This document shows positions 26,374 through 37,200 of a stretch of 48,313 nucleotides of DNA, piece by piece. The notes below the pieces were generated by a model. It searched no databases, was not told the DNA's origin, and saw only the letters and a program-made list of their open reading frames with translations. Position 1 is the first letter of the stretch; the number at the start of each line of letters is the position of its first letter. Location: positions 1 to 48,313 of the forward strand of contig JAITSO010000019.1 of NCBI GenBank assembly GCA_031287735.1, read 5' to 3'. A program made the position numbers and the translations under genes. The stretch comes from Elusimicrobiota bacterium (GTDB taxonomy: Bacteria > Elusimicrobiota > Endomicrobiia > Endomicrobiales > Endomicrobiaceae).

Positions 26374-27623
26374 AAATAGAAAAACCTGAGCTTTTGCTAC
26401 CCGCTGGTTCATTGTCAAAATTTCAAACAGCTTTTCTTTACGGAGCCGATGCTGTTTATTGTGGATTTGCGCAAATGTCTTTACGTGCAAAATCAACTTT
26501 CCGCACAGACGAGATGAAAACCGCAATAGAATTTGCACATTCTATAGGCAAAAAGGTTTATTTGGCTATAAATTTATTTTCTCACAACAAAGATGTAACG
26601 CATCTTAAAGAAGTTATCCAAACTGCAAAAATTTTAAATCCTGATGGGTTGATAATTTCTGACCCCGGTATATTTCAATTTGTTAAAGAAAACATTCCTC
26701 AAATGACTATTCACATTTCTACGCAAGCAAATATTTGTTCTTGGCTTACAGTTGATTTTTGGAAAAAGCTGGGTGCTAATTTATGTGTTTTGGGACGGGA
26801 AGTGAGTTTTCAAGAGGCCAAAGAAATTAGACATAAATGCAAAGGTATAAAGCTTGAAATTTTTATTCATGGTGCAATGTGCATAAGCTATTCTGGTAGA
26901 TGTTTACTTTCAGCTTTTATGTCGTCGAGAAGTGCAAACCGAGGCAGTTGTGCTCATTCTTGCAGGTGGAAATATAAAAGTAAACTATTGATTGAAGAAG
27001 AAATGAGACCGGGACAATATTTAGAAATTGAAGAAGACGATTTAGGCTCCTACATTTTAAATTCAAAAGATTTGTGTCTTATGCCTAAACTCAATAAAAT
27101 TTTAGAAACGGGTTTTAATTCTTTAAAAATAGAAGGCAGAAATAAAAGCGAATATTATGTTGCTCAAACAGCAAGAGTATATAGAAAAGCAATTGATGAT
27201 TACTTTGAAAATCCGTATGAATGGTCTTGTGAAAAATATGTGGATGAATTAAATACTCTTCAAAACAGAGGGTACACAATGGGTTTTTTTGACGGAATAC
27301 CAGATGACAAAGCACAAGATTACAGAGATACTTTAAGCAAAAGCGAATACAGAAATGCAGGTGTTGTAAAAGAAAATTGCGATGGAAAGCTTGTAATAGA
27401 ATTGCGACATAAACTAAAAGAAGGCGACGAAATAGAAATTCTATCGCCTTTTCAGTTTGAGCCTATTAAAATCAAATTAAATGCAATTTACAATAAAGAC
27501 AATAATAAAATTATAGAAGAACTTTCACCTGGAAAAACAAATCAATCAGTGAAAATTCCCATACCTAAAACTCAAAGAAATCTGTTTCCCCCAAATACTG
27601 TTTTAAGGATAAAGGTAAGCTAA
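26370..27623 (+). CDS. Peptidase U32 family protein (TrhP/YegQ-like)
   Basis: This 417-residue protein shows the U32 pattern: PELLLPAGSLSKFQTAFLYGADAVYCG at the start (an N-terminal TIM-barrel-like part), the family block with FIHGAMCISYSGRC, the AHSCRWKY cysteine region, and SLKIEGRNKSEYYVA. E. coli relatives (TrhP, RlhA) take part in hydroxylation of tRNA or rRNA bases, and the cysteines may bind an iron-sulfur cluster; that role is known for the family and is inferred here. The GTG start at 26370 overlaps the RND stop (GTGA), so it is in the same transcript, though a functional link with efflux is not evident. Confidence 0.85.
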   Translation: MKIEKPELLLPAGSLSKFQTAFLYGADAVYCGFAQMSLRAKSTFRTDEMKTAIEFAHSIGKKVYLAINLFSHNKDVTHLKEVIQTAKILNPDGLIISDPGIFQFVKENIPQMTIHISTQANICSWLTVDFWKKLGANLCVLGREVSFQEAKEIRHKCKGIKLEIFIHGAMCISYSGRCLLSAFMSSRSANRGSCAHSCRWKYKSKLLIEEEMRPGQYLEIEEDDLGSYILNSKDLCLMPKLNKILETGFNSLKIEGRNKSEYYVAQTARVYRKAIDDYFENPYEWSCEKYVDELNTLQNRGYTMGFFDGIPDDKAQDYRDTLSKSEYRNAGVVKENCDGKLVIELRHKLKEGDEIEILSPFQFEPIKIKLNAIYNKDNNKIIEELSPGKTNQSVKIPIPKTQRNLFPPNTVLRIKVS

Positions 27624-27664
27624 TCATCGGCTTTTAAAAAATCTTAAAGCATTGATAGCAGGTT

Positions 27665-28552
27665 CTATGAGTGATTTTGTTTGGTCATATTAAAAAATTT
27701 CGTAGCTAAAAAATTATCTTTTACTATCTGCTGCTTTAGTGACTTTATATCTTTAAATTTTTTTTCATCTCTGATTTTTTTTAGCAATGTAATCTTGGTT
27801 TTTGATTTTTTCCAAGTTTTATCAAAGTTTAATATATGAGTTTCTGGAATAATTTTTGTTCCCCTGTTAAAGGTTATACGCGAACCGATATTAGTAATTG
27901 ATGGATAAATTTTTTCGCCTTGTGATATGAGTGTTATAAAAACTCCACATGGAATGATTTTGTCTTTATCTGTTTTTAAATTTATTGTAGGAAAACCTAT
28001 TTTTTTGCCTAATCCTTTTTCTCTAAAAGGTATTCCTTCAAAAGAATAATTTCTACCAAGCGTTTTGGCTGCGATGCTTATTTGTCCCGATGAGAGTAAA
28101 TCTCTTACATTTGATGAGGATATTTGTTTTTTGCAGTACATTAAAGGTTTTACAACACTTATCTCTATGTTATTTTTTTTAGATATTTTTTTTAGCCAGC
28201 AAACATTACCTTTTCTGCCCTTTCCAAATGCAAAATTATTGCCACAAACAACATGAGAGACATTAAAAATTTTCACTAAGAATTCATCAAAAAATTTACC
28301 ACATGAAAAAGAAAAAATATCGGAGGTAACTTTCAATACTGCAATTTCATCAAAACTGTGGGTTTTTAAAATTTCAAGTTTTTCATCAATGGTTGTGATT
28401 AAACCGATGGATTTTTTAAATGGTTTTTCAAGAGTTATCAAAACACTTTTTAACTTATGCTTTTGAGCTATTGATAAGGTTTTATTTATAAGAACCTGAT
28501 GACCTCTATGCACACCGTCAAAAGTGCCTATTGTTACAACTGATTTTTCCAT
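27665..28552 (-). CDS. ribF: Bifunctional riboflavin kinase/FAD synthetase
   Basis: RibF phosphorylates riboflavin to FMN and adenylates FMN to FAD. The N-terminal nucleotidyltransferase domain begins TIGTFDGVHRGHQ (adenine/phosphate site), followed by SSNVRDLL; the C-terminal flavokinase domain has the GFPTINL and NIGSRITF segments and a long basic helical end. The start at 28552 (ATG) gives 295 residues; a GTG at 28561 is an alternative, adding 3 residues. It lies 15 bp after the ABC-F gene on the same strand and converges on the U32 gene. Confidence 0.9.
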   Translation of the reverse strand: MEKSVVTIGTFDGVHRGHQVLINKTLSIAQKHKLKSVLITLEKPFKKSIGLITTIDEKLEILKTHSFDEIAVLKVTSDIFSFSCGKFFDEFLVKIFNVSHVVCGNNFAFGKGRKGNVCWLKKISKKNNIEISVVKPLMYCKKQISSSNVRDLLSSGQISIAAKTLGRNYSFEGIPFREKGLGKKIGFPTINLKTDKDKIIPCGVFITLISQGEKIYPSITNIGSRITFNRGTKIIPETHILNFDKTWKKSKTKITLLKKIRDEKKFKDIKSLKQQIVKDNFLATKFFNMTKQNHS

Positions 28553-28567
28553 TGTTGCCACCGGTGA

Positions 28568-30475
28568 CTAATACTCCAAAGATTCAAAAAGTTTCCTAAA
28601 TCTTTCTGTCTCACTTTCTAAATGTTCTAATGCAAAGGCAAAATCCATCCATAATTTCTCAATTTCTGACTCTAATACTTTGTTTTCTTTAGCTACCGTT
28701 TGTAAAATTTTTACATCACTTGTAACAGAAGCTAAAGCAAGTTTTTCGTTATTTAAATTAACTACTATTTCTTTTTTTGCTATTTCAGTTTCAAGCTTTT
28801 TAACTTTCTCATCCAATGGTTTTAAGGTTTTAGATTTCTCTTGAATAAGTTGGGCACGGAGTTTTTTAATTTCGTTTTTATTTTTGGAATTGCTTTCTTT
28901 ATTAAAGCTTTTTGATTCTGCTTTAAAATTTTCATCTTCCCAACCACGTTTATTTAGAAAGTCCTGATAAGTTCCGTCAAAGAAAATAACTTCATTCCTG
29001 TCAAAAATAATAAGTTTTGTAGCTACGTTACGTAAGATTTCTTCATTATGAGTTACCATAATTACAGAGCCTTGGAATCTATCAATAGCGTCTATTAAGC
29101 CTTCGCAAGATTCCATATCAAGGTGATTTGTCGGTTCATCTAGAAGTAATAAGTGACAAGGTGTTGCTAAAATTTTTCCCAACAAAACTCTTGCTTTTTC
29201 GCCTCCACTTAAGATATCTATTTTTTTTAAAGCGTCGTCGCCGCTAAACATAACGGCACCGGCGATATTGCGAGCTTTTTGAGGAAGAATTTTGTTTGAG
29301 CAGTTCAGGATTTCATCATAAACAGTTTTTAAAGGGTTTAAATTTGCAGCATCTGATTGCACAAAATAAGAAATTTTTAAATCTGGATGCGTCTTTATTG
29401 ACCCGTCATTAGGCTGCAAACGACCGGCGATGAGTTTTAAAAGTGTAGATTTTCCCTTGCCGTTTTTTCCTATGACGCAAATTCTTTCTTTTTTTAAAAC
29501 TTCAAAGCTTAAATTTTTTATTAAAAGCTTTTTTTCAAAAGCTTCTTCCTGTTCTTCTGACTGGCTTTTAATATTGTTATCTGAATTTTCCTCGCTACTG
29601 TATCTAAAACTTAGATTATGCACGCCAAGCATTTTGGCTGCATTAAATTCAATGCTCGAAAAAGAAAAATCCAAGTCTTCAATTTCTGTCAATTCTGCAA
29701 GTGTTTCTTGTTTTTCCAAACTTTTAATTCTAGATTGTACCATTCCAGCAAGGCGAGCTTTTGCCCTAAAACGTCTTATAAAAAGCTCCGTTTGTTTCTT
29801 CTTTTTTTCTATATTGCGGCGAGTTTTTTCATAAATTTCTTCTTCTTTTTCTATTTGTTCGTAAAGTTTTTGCGTTGTTCCTTCAATTTTTCTGGCTTTA
29901 GTTCTGTGTATTACGGTGCAATGAGTTATGACGCTATCCATAAAACTTCTGTCATGAGTTATTAAAATCAACTCGCTTTTCCAAGAACGCAGAAACCCAC
30001 TAAGCCATCTTATCGCGACAATATCAAGATAGTTGTTCGGTTCGTCTAGCATCAACATATTTGCGTCTGAAAGTAAAACTTTAGCGAGGTTTATCCGTAT
30101 TTTATAACCGCCGGAAAAAAGATTTGGGTTTTTCAACATATCAAGCCGGGAAAAGCCAAGCCCGGAAAGAATTTTTTCAGCTTTCCATTTGCCGTCTTTT
30201 TCAACTTCGGTTAAAGCAAGACAAGCTTCCTCAACGGCAGTGTTTTTTGTAAAATTGATATGTTGTTCAAGGTAACCGATTTTGTAATTTTTAGGTATGC
30301 TTATTAGACCAGAATCGTATTCCATTTTTCCTAAAATCATCTTAAAAAGAGAAGTTTTGCCATGACCATTTCTACCAACAAGCCCGACTTTTTCTTTTTC
30401 ATTTATACTCAAATTTAGGTTATCAAACAAAGTTCTAGAACCAAAGCATTTGTCTAAATCTGTAATTTTAATCAT
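28568..30475 (-). CDS. ABC-F family ATPase
   Basis: This 635-residue soluble protein has two ABC ATPase cassettes and no membrane part. Walker A motifs are GRNGHGKTS (about residue 35) and GKNGKGKST (about 340), with signature motifs FSGGYKIR and LSGGEKAR and the linker [10 protein letters not shown] between the cassettes. The C-terminal ~85 residues are a charged coiled coil, typical of the Uup/YheS/YdiF group. These proteins act on the ribosome in translation or ribosome assembly, or give antibiotic protection; which is not clear here. It lies between rseP and ribF, 14 bp after rseP. Confidence 0.9.
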   Translation of the reverse strand: MIKITDLDKCFGSRTLFDNLNLSINEKEKVGLVGRNGHGKTSLFKMILGKMEYDSGLISIPKNYKIGYLEQHINFTKNTAVEEACLALTEVEKDGKWKAEKILSGLGFSRLDMLKNPNLFSGGYKIRINLAKVLLSDANMLMLDEPNNYLDIVAIRWLSGFLRSWKSELILITHDRSFMDSVITHCTVIHRTKARKIEGTTQKLYEQIEKEEEIYEKTRRNIEKKKKQTELFIRRFRAKARLAGMVQSRIKSLEKQETLAELTEIEDLDFSFSSIEFNAAKMLGVHNLSFRYSSEENSDNNIKSQSEEQEEAFEKKLLIKNLSFEVLKKERICVIGKNGKGKSTLLKLIAGRLQPNDGSIKTHPDLKISYFVQSDAANLNPLKTVYDEILNCSNKILPQKARNIAGAVMFSGDDALKKIDILSGGEKARVLLGKILATPCHLLLLDEPTNHLDMESCEGLIDAIDRFQGSVIMVTHNEEILRNVATKLIIFDRNEVIFFDGTYQDFLNKRGWEDENFKAESKSFNKESNSKNKNEIKKLRAQLIQEKSKTLKPLDEKVKKLETEIAKKEIVVNLNNEKLALASVTSDVKILQTVAKENKVLESEIEKLWMDFAFALEHLESETERFRKLFESLEY

Positions 30476-30489
30476 AAAATTGCCATAAG

Positions 30490-31548
30490 TTATTGTTTAA
30501 TAAAAAATTTTGTAATTCCGAGTCTCAAAAAGTCACTGTAAGTTGCAAAAAGAAAAATCAATATCACAAAAATTAAGCCTATAGTATTGTATATTTGTAT
30601 AATTTTTAGCTTTATTTTTTTTCTAATAATTCCCTCTATTGCAAACAAAACTATCATGCCACCGTCAACCATTGGAATAGGGAATAAATTAAACAATCCT
30701 AAAGCAACAGAAATTATGGCAAGGAGCCTTAAATAGTCTTGCATTCCAGATTTTGCGGCTTTCGCCATAACTTGCATAACACCTATAGGACCAGCTATAT
30801 CTGGTTTTTCCATAGAAATAATTTTACTTGCAAGATAATCTATTGTCATAAATGTTTGATTGATTGAAACTTTTGCACCTGCATATATTGAATTAAAAAA
30901 ATTTGATGGAGTGTTTGTAAAAATAGGATTAATTCCTAAAGCCCCGCTTTTTGTGACTGGGTTTTGACCAACTGTTATGTTTTGCTCAAAAGTGTAAGTA
31001 CCTCTTTCTATAACAAAAGTTGCTTCTCTATTAGCTTTATCTTTTAAATTATTTGCCAAATCGTCCCAAGAATTTATTTTAATACCGTCAATGTAATTGA
31101 TTTTATCTCCAGCTTGTAACTTTGCAAGTGCTGCCGGATAATTTTCTAATAAAGAACCTATTTTTGGTTCTTTTGATATTTCTGAAATTCCCCATATATT
31201 AAATGAAAATGCAAAAATTATAATAGCTAAAATATAATTTGCAAAAGGTCCTGCAAAAGATACCCATATTTTTTTAAACCATGGAAGCGATAGATACTCG
31301 CCTTTTTCTCCTTTTAAGTTGTCCGGATTGTCGCCCGACATTGACACCAACCCTCCAAAAGGAATAAGCTTTATGCAATATTTTGTTTCTTTGTAATTGT
31401 ACTTTATGATATCTGGTCCAAACCCAAAGGCAAAAGTACGAACGTGTACTTTGCACATTTTTGCAGCAAAAAAATGACCAAGTTCGTGAATAAAAACCAA
31501 AAACCCAAAACCTATGATAATTCCAAGTATTTGAACGATAATGCTCAT
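30490..31548 (-). CDS. rseP: Site-2 membrane protease RseP
   Basis: RseP cleaves transmembrane segments of regulatory proteins and leftover signal peptides in the inner membrane. The 352-residue protein has the zinc site HELGH (residues 21-25), a PDZ region near the middle (ASLQAGDKI-type segment, here [15 protein letters not shown]), and the third zinc ligand region [11 protein letters not shown] near the end. AAAAGGAG precedes the ATG at 31548. Its partner genes in other bacteria (dxr, bamA) are not adjacent. It has one PDZ, fewer than the E. coli form. Confidence 0.92.
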   Translation of the reverse strand: MSIIVQILGIIIGFGFLVFIHELGHFFAAKMCKVHVRTFAFGFGPDIIKYNYKETKYCIKLIPFGGLVSMSGDNPDNLKGEKGEYLSLPWFKKIWVSFAGPFANYILAIIIFAFSFNIWGISEISKEPKIGSLLENYPAALAKLQAGDKINYIDGIKINSWDDLANNLKDKANREATFVIERGTYTFEQNITVGQNPVTKSGALGINPIFTNTPSNFFNSIYAGAKVSINQTFMTIDYLASKIISMEKPDIAGPIGVMQVMAKAAKSGMQDYLRLLAIISVALGLFNLFPIPMVDGGMIVLFAIEGIIRKKIKLKIIQIYNTIGLIFVILIFLFATYSDFLRLGITKFFIKQ

Positions 31549-31624
31549 TTAAAACTCCTTTTATGCCAGGTTTTTATTGTTGATGGCAATAGCATTTTGC
31601 TTATCTTACCGAATAGATTACCCA

Positions 31625-32995
31625 CTATTTTATCAATCTTTTTTTTATCATATTTTCTGTTATAGCTCGGCTTCTTTTTATCGTTTCTTTGGCTTTGTTG
31701 AATAGTTTTTCATAACTTATATCTATACCGGCAACTTTTTCTTTTATGGCTTTTATGCCTACAGCAGCAGCGATTTTTGGAAAAATTTCCCATTCGTTCA
31801 TTGCTGGTAAAATTTTATCGGGTTTTATTTTACTGCTTGAAATGCAAGCAGCTAGCTCTTTGGCAGCTGTAATGCACATGTCGTTTGTAATTGAGTTTGC
31901 ACAAACGTCCAAAACGCCTCTAAAAAGACCTGGAAAACCTAAAGAATTATTAACTTGATTAGGAAAATCGCTTCTGCCAGTAGCTACAATTGCTGCTCCT
32001 GCGGATTTTGCGACCCAAGGGTAAATTTCAGGAATTGGATTTGCACAAGCAAAAATTATTGCATTTTTTGCCATACTTTTGATCCATTCTTTTTTTATTA
32101 CATCAGGTCCTGGCGCTGACAATGCAATAACGGCGTCGGCGTTCTCCATCGCTTCTTCTATTGTGCCGTTGATATTTTCACTGTTTGTTTCAAGACATAA
32201 ACGCCATAGTTCTTTTTGATCTTTGAGGTCTTTTCTCGATTTACTTAAAGTCCCTTTGATATCAGCTATTATTAAATTTTTAGGATTTGCCCCATATTGA
32301 ATTAGAAAATCTGCGGTTCTGACATTTGCAGCACCTGCTCCTATCATTGCTATTTTTACTTTATCTATTTTTTTGCCGACCACTTTTAAAGCGTTTATAA
32401 ACCCTGCAAGAATTACAAGGGCAGTTCCTTGTTGATCATCATGCCATACGGGTATCGTGCATTCTTTTTTTAAAGTATTTAAAATATTGAAACATTTTGG
32501 AGAAGAAATATCTTCAAGATTTACGCCGCCAAAGGAAGGTTGTAAAATTTTAACAGTCTGAATTATTTCTTTTTCACTTTTAGTATCAAGGCACAAGGGG
32601 TAAGCATCTACGCCGCCAAGGTATTTATACAATAAAGCTTTGCCTTCCATAACAGGAAGACTTGCACCTGCTCCTATATCTCCAAGTCCTAAAACACGCG
32701 TACCGTCGCTTATCACAGCAACACTGTTACCTTTATTTGTATACTGATAAATAAGTTCTGGGTTTTTATGAATATCTAAACAAACGGCTGCTACGCCAGG
32801 ACTGTACCATATTGAAAAATCATCAAAACTTTTTATTTTACATTTGGGAACAACTTCAATCTTTCCTTTGTAAAAAGGATGTAATTTTCTTGCAAGGACG
32901 GCCGGTTTTTGAATAGACTTCAAAAGTTTTTGCAGGGTGTTTTTTTTATTTGATTTATTGGATTTGCTATGCAACTTTTCATTTTTAAAGGACAT
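31625..32995 (-). CDS. NAD(P)-dependent malic enzyme
   Basis: Malic enzyme converts malate to pyruvate and CO2 with reduction of NAD or NADP. The 456-residue protein starts after a ~40-residue basic extension and has the family order: [44 protein letters not shown] and a nucleotide-binding [10 protein letters not shown] region. It is the small MaeB-type without a phosphotransacetylase domain; cofactor preference cannot be read. It lies 9 bp after the ABC ATPase gene and 76 bp before rseP. In a reduced metabolism it could supply pyruvate and reducing power from malate. Confidence 0.92.
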   Translation of the reverse strand: MSFKNEKLHSKSNKSNKKNTLQKLLKSIQKPAVLARKLHPFYKGKIEVVPKCKIKSFDDFSIWYSPGVAAVCLDIHKNPELIYQYTNKGNSVAVISDGTRVLGLGDIGAGASLPVMEGKALLYKYLGGVDAYPLCLDTKSEKEIIQTVKILQPSFGGVNLEDISSPKCFNILNTLKKECTIPVWHDDQQGTALVILAGFINALKVVGKKIDKVKIAMIGAGAANVRTADFLIQYGANPKNLIIADIKGTLSKSRKDLKDQKELWRLCLETNSENINGTIEEAMENADAVIALSAPGPDVIKKEWIKSMAKNAIIFACANPIPEIYPWVAKSAGAAIVATGRSDFPNQVNNSLGFPGLFRGVLDVCANSITNDMCITAAKELAACISSSKIKPDKILPAMNEWEIFPKIAAAVGIKAIKEKVAGIDISYEKLFNKAKETIKRSRAITENMIKKRLIK

Positions 32996-33004
32996 TTAAT
33001 ATAC

Positions 33005-34114
33005 TCAAAAGATTTTTTCTCCAGTTTTGCTATCGAACAAATGAGATTTGGAAATGTCAAAAATTAACTCTATCACTTGGCCTGTCTTGGCTTGATTATG
33101 TGAATTTACTCTTGCGACAACTTCGTTCTTGCCTGTATTTAGATGTAAGTATTTTTCGCTTCCTAAAGGCTCTACAACCTCAACAGCCGCGTTAAAAGAA
33201 GCCATATCTGCAGTATTTCTATTTCCATCGTAAAATAATTTATCATAGATATCTTCTGATCGCATACCTAAAGTTGCTTTTTTGTCAATGTAGGGTGCAA
33301 CGGTTCTTTCAAATTTTTCAGGTAAAGCAAATTCAAAGGCACCTTCGTTTAGAAAAATAGCAGAACTTCTCTTTATAACTTCAACCTCAAAGAAATTCAT
33401 CGAAGGACTACCTATAAATTCAGCAACGAACTTATTTGCTGGTTCATCGTAAAGCTCTATAGGTTCACCTATGTGTTGAATTATACCCTCTTTCATAACA
33501 CAAATTTTATCTCCCATTGTCATTGCTTCGGTTTGATCATGGGTAACATAAACCATTGTCGTCTGGAGTTTTTCATGCATTCTTTTTAATTCGGCTCTCA
33601 TTTGTCCTCTGAGCTTGGCATCGAGATTAGAAAGCGGTTCGTCAAATAAAAAAACTTTAGGTTTTCTAACTATTGCTCTTCCAACTGCCACTCTTTGCCT
33701 TTGTCCACCACTTAGTTGTTTAGGTTGTCTATCAAGAAGATGTGAAATTCCTAAAACATCAGCTGCTTCAGTAACTCTTTGACGAATTTCTTTTTTGCTA
33801 AATCCTCTAAGTTTTAAACCAAAAGCCATGTTGTCATATACAGTCATATGAGGATACAAAGCATAACTTTGGAAAACCATCGCTATATCGCGGTTTTTTG
33901 GAGACACGTCATTTACTCTTTGATCTCCTATATAAATATCACCTTTACTAACCTCTTCAAGACCCGCAATCATTCTTAATGTTGTTGTTTTTCCACAACC
34001 TGAAGGTCCTACAAGAATACAAAAAGATCGATCAGGTATCTCTATATTAAAATCTTTCACTATATCGAACTTCCCATAACTCTTCCAAACGTTTTTCAAA
34101 GTTATACTTGCCAC
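33005..34114 (-). CDS. Sugar-type ABC transporter ATP-binding protein (MsmX/UgpC/MalK-like)
   Basis: This 369-residue ATPase has Walker A GPSGCGKTT, Q-loop, signature LSGGQRQR, Walker B LFDEPLSNLDAK, and a C-terminal regulatory OB-type domain. The start VASITLKNVWKSYG matches the family start, and the GTG at 34114 has AGGAGG six bases upstream; the ATG at 34117 is only three bases away and less likely. No permease or binding protein is nearby, so it is probably a shared ATPase serving transporters encoded elsewhere, as MsmX does in Bacillus. Confidence 0.9.
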   Translation of the reverse strand: MASITLKNVWKSYGKFDIVKDFNIEIPDRSFCILVGPSGCGKTTTLRMIAGLEEVSKGDIYIGDQRVNDVSPKNRDIAMVFQSYALYPHMTVYDNMAFGLKLRGFSKKEIRQRVTEAADVLGISHLLDRQPKQLSGGQRQRVAVGRAIVRKPKVFLFDEPLSNLDAKLRGQMRAELKRMHEKLQTTMVYVTHDQTEAMTMGDKICVMKEGIIQHIGEPIELYDEPANKFVAEFIGSPSMNFFEVEVIKRSSAIFLNEGAFEFALPEKFERTVAPYIDKKATLGMRSEDIYDKLFYDGNRNTADMASFNAAVEVVEPLGSEKYLHLNTGKNEVVARVNSHNQAKTGQVIELIFDISKSHLFDSKTGEKIF

Positions 34115-34292
34115 CATTACCCTCCTCGGCAAAGAATTTAATGCGGATAGATGCGAAAACCATTGTCAGCATCTTATAATTTTTGGCAAATTTAAGTCAA
34201 ACTTGTTTTGCGATATAACAGATATAAATTTTTATGCAAATTTGAACTATTTTTAATGAAATAAATTAATATTTAGCATGCTTTTTAAGGTT

Positions 34293-37200
34293 TTAATAGT
34301 CTTTTTGTTCTTTTTTGGTAGTCGGTTTTCCAAAACGAAGGCTTTGTTGAAGCATTATTCTTTTATCCATCTCGTATTTTTTATTCTCAGATTCAAATTC
34401 GTAAGTTCCACTTAAAAACAAATCATTGAAAAGCTTGTACCGGACACCTATTGAATGCCGCAAGTCAAGTTTATAATTATAAGCGTCGAAAAGAATTGAA
34501 TAATTTATAAATAGTGAGTTAAATATGCTCTTTTCCATCGTGTAAACAGTTCCCAGTAATAAGTTTGTTATGTTGGAATAATTATTTCCAGAAGTAGATT
34601 CGGATTCAGAGTTTGTTTGTGTAGATTTTGCATGTGTTTGAGCATAAGAAATTCTAATATTGTCTACAAGGCTTAAGCTGCGTAAAAATTTTTTAACGGC
34701 AGGTATTAAAATAGATTTGTCTACCAGTCTAGCTAGTTGTTGCTTTATAACAAAATCAGCATCTAAAGCTATTTCCTCTTTTCTCTGATCAGTGTTTTGT
34801 GTTTTTTCATCAACGCCCATCAACCTTTCGAGTACTTCTTTGCTGCTTAAGGCCGGATTGTCTTTTGATATAAATTTTATCTTTAAATCTGGAATTTGTG
34901 AACGCTCTATTTCTAATTTTATGTTTTCGGCATTCTGTTTTTTCTGTGATGCAATTGTAGTTTCAGCATCTGCTGTTACATATATTAGCTCTTTTTCTAC
35001 AATTTCTATACGTGCTTTTACTACATTAAATTCAAGACCTGGGTAAAAAATTGTTCCGTTAAATGCTTCTACATCGCCTCTTATTTTCAAATCATCGGGT
35101 TTCCCATTTATTGATACTGAACCATTTATTAATGCAGAAATGAACGAATTATCAAATTTTGTGTTGTTTCCGGTTTGCAATTTTATATCGAATTCTGTGT
35201 TTTCGGGCAGAAATGATTCTGTTTCGTTGTGAGTTCCTGGAAATGTAAAGTTTGTTTTTTCAAGGGTAATCCAACCTGAAATTTTTGGCGATATTGGTGT
35301 TCCTTGTATTTTTATATCAAAAACCGGTTCTCCGTAAGAATAATTGTCTAAGATAGCAAATTTGCCTAGAATTGAGGGCAGAGGCAATTGTGGAACATAA
35401 ATATACATACCTTTAATACCAGTTGCGATTCTAATATCAAAATCTTTTATTTTGACGCCATTTGTGAGCTTGATATTTCCGTCGATTGCAACTTTTCCAG
35501 AGCCTGATTTAAAAGAGATATTTTCTATTTTAACTACATTTTCATCTACTAAAATTTTAGCTGATATATCGGTCAGTTTATTAAAATAGTTCTTGGTTTT
35601 AAGCATTCCATTGGAAATAGATAGACTTCCTTTGGTTCTTATTTTCGAATAGCTACCTTTAAATTCGAGCTTTGCTATCATTTTGCCGGATGTTTTAATT
35701 ACAAAACCATCTAAAAAATACTTAAGAGAACTTAGTAAATAATCTTCAAAATAATACGTTACATTAATTGGCGACTTCTTCATCTTTTGAGATAAGCTTG
35801 TATCTACCCAAAAAGGAAAACTGCCTTCCATTTTTGCCATAGTTTCTCCTTTTTTAGATATTAGAAAGCGTTTGATATAGGCGTAATTGTTTTTGAAATC
35901 AACTTCAATCGACATATCATCGTAAGGGCAAAACATAAAGCTTCCTTCTGATGACGTCAGCGACATTTTTCCTTCAGGTTTGCTGATAGGACCAGACAAA
36001 TTAAATTCAATACGGTTTTTGCAACCGGCAATATGTGGAATATCAAAAATGTCATCCATAATATCCAAATTTACATCATTTCCTGTCAATTTGAGCTTTA
36101 TATCAGCTTTAGAGAAATCACCGTTAAAATTTAGGAAAGATTTATCTTTTAAAATAGTAACTTCTTTAAACGACAACGTTTTACCAAAAGCTATATTGCC
36201 AAAACACTTAAAAGGAACTTCTTTATTAAAGTTATTTGTAAAAGATAGATTTTTGCTATCTATTTTATAGCTAAAGTTAGTTTTTGGTAATTTATATTTG
36301 TTTATCCACAGATCATTTAATTTGACAAAGCCTTCGTAGTGGGGTTTTGCTTTCGATGATGTATCTGGCTTTACAATTTCACCAGAACTTTTAATATTTC
36401 CAAATAAATCGGCGCCGGCAAGTGAAATATTGGCTAATGAAAAATCAAGGTTATATTGTTTGCTTTTAAAATCGAAGTATGCATTATTTACTTTGATTTC
36501 TCCTTTATCTACTCGTAGAGAGGTTGAACTCAATAAAATTTTATCTTCACTAATCTCTGCGTTTGATTCTATAGATTTGAATTTAAGAAATTTGAAGTTT
36601 GAATTTTTAGAATAAAAAGAAAGTTTAGTGCGTGGCTTTTCGTTAGTTCTTTTTTTTATCTCGCCATTTCCTCGAAAGCTTCCATTAATTCCGATATCCA
36701 AATCTATAATATCTTTTAGTGTGTTGCTAGTTAAGTTTTTGAAATCGAAAGAAATTTTTGAAATATTTGAATAATATCCTTGGAAATTGACTTCTGTCTT
36801 ATCTATGTTAACTTTTGCATCATATATTGAAACCATCTTGTCTTTATACTCAAAAGCCGAGACAATAGAGAATATTTTATTGCGGAAACGCCCGTTTTTA
36901 ATTTTAAGTTTTGCTTTGGCGCGAGGTGCCGTTAAACTTCCATCAAAGCTGATATTTGCATTGAGCAAGCCAAGAGCATCTTTGTGGAATCCTTCAATGT
37001 TAGCATTGTTAAAATTTAAACTTCCCTTAATTTTATTTTTTTTCAGCAATAGTTCTATCGCACCACTGGTTCCATTTGAAAATTCAATATCTGAAAATAT
37101 AATTTCTCTTGCAAGTGGTGATATTGACGCCTTCGATAAGAGTTTTCCAAAGTAAATATTTGAAATACTTATATCTTCACCTTTGACTACATATTTAAGC

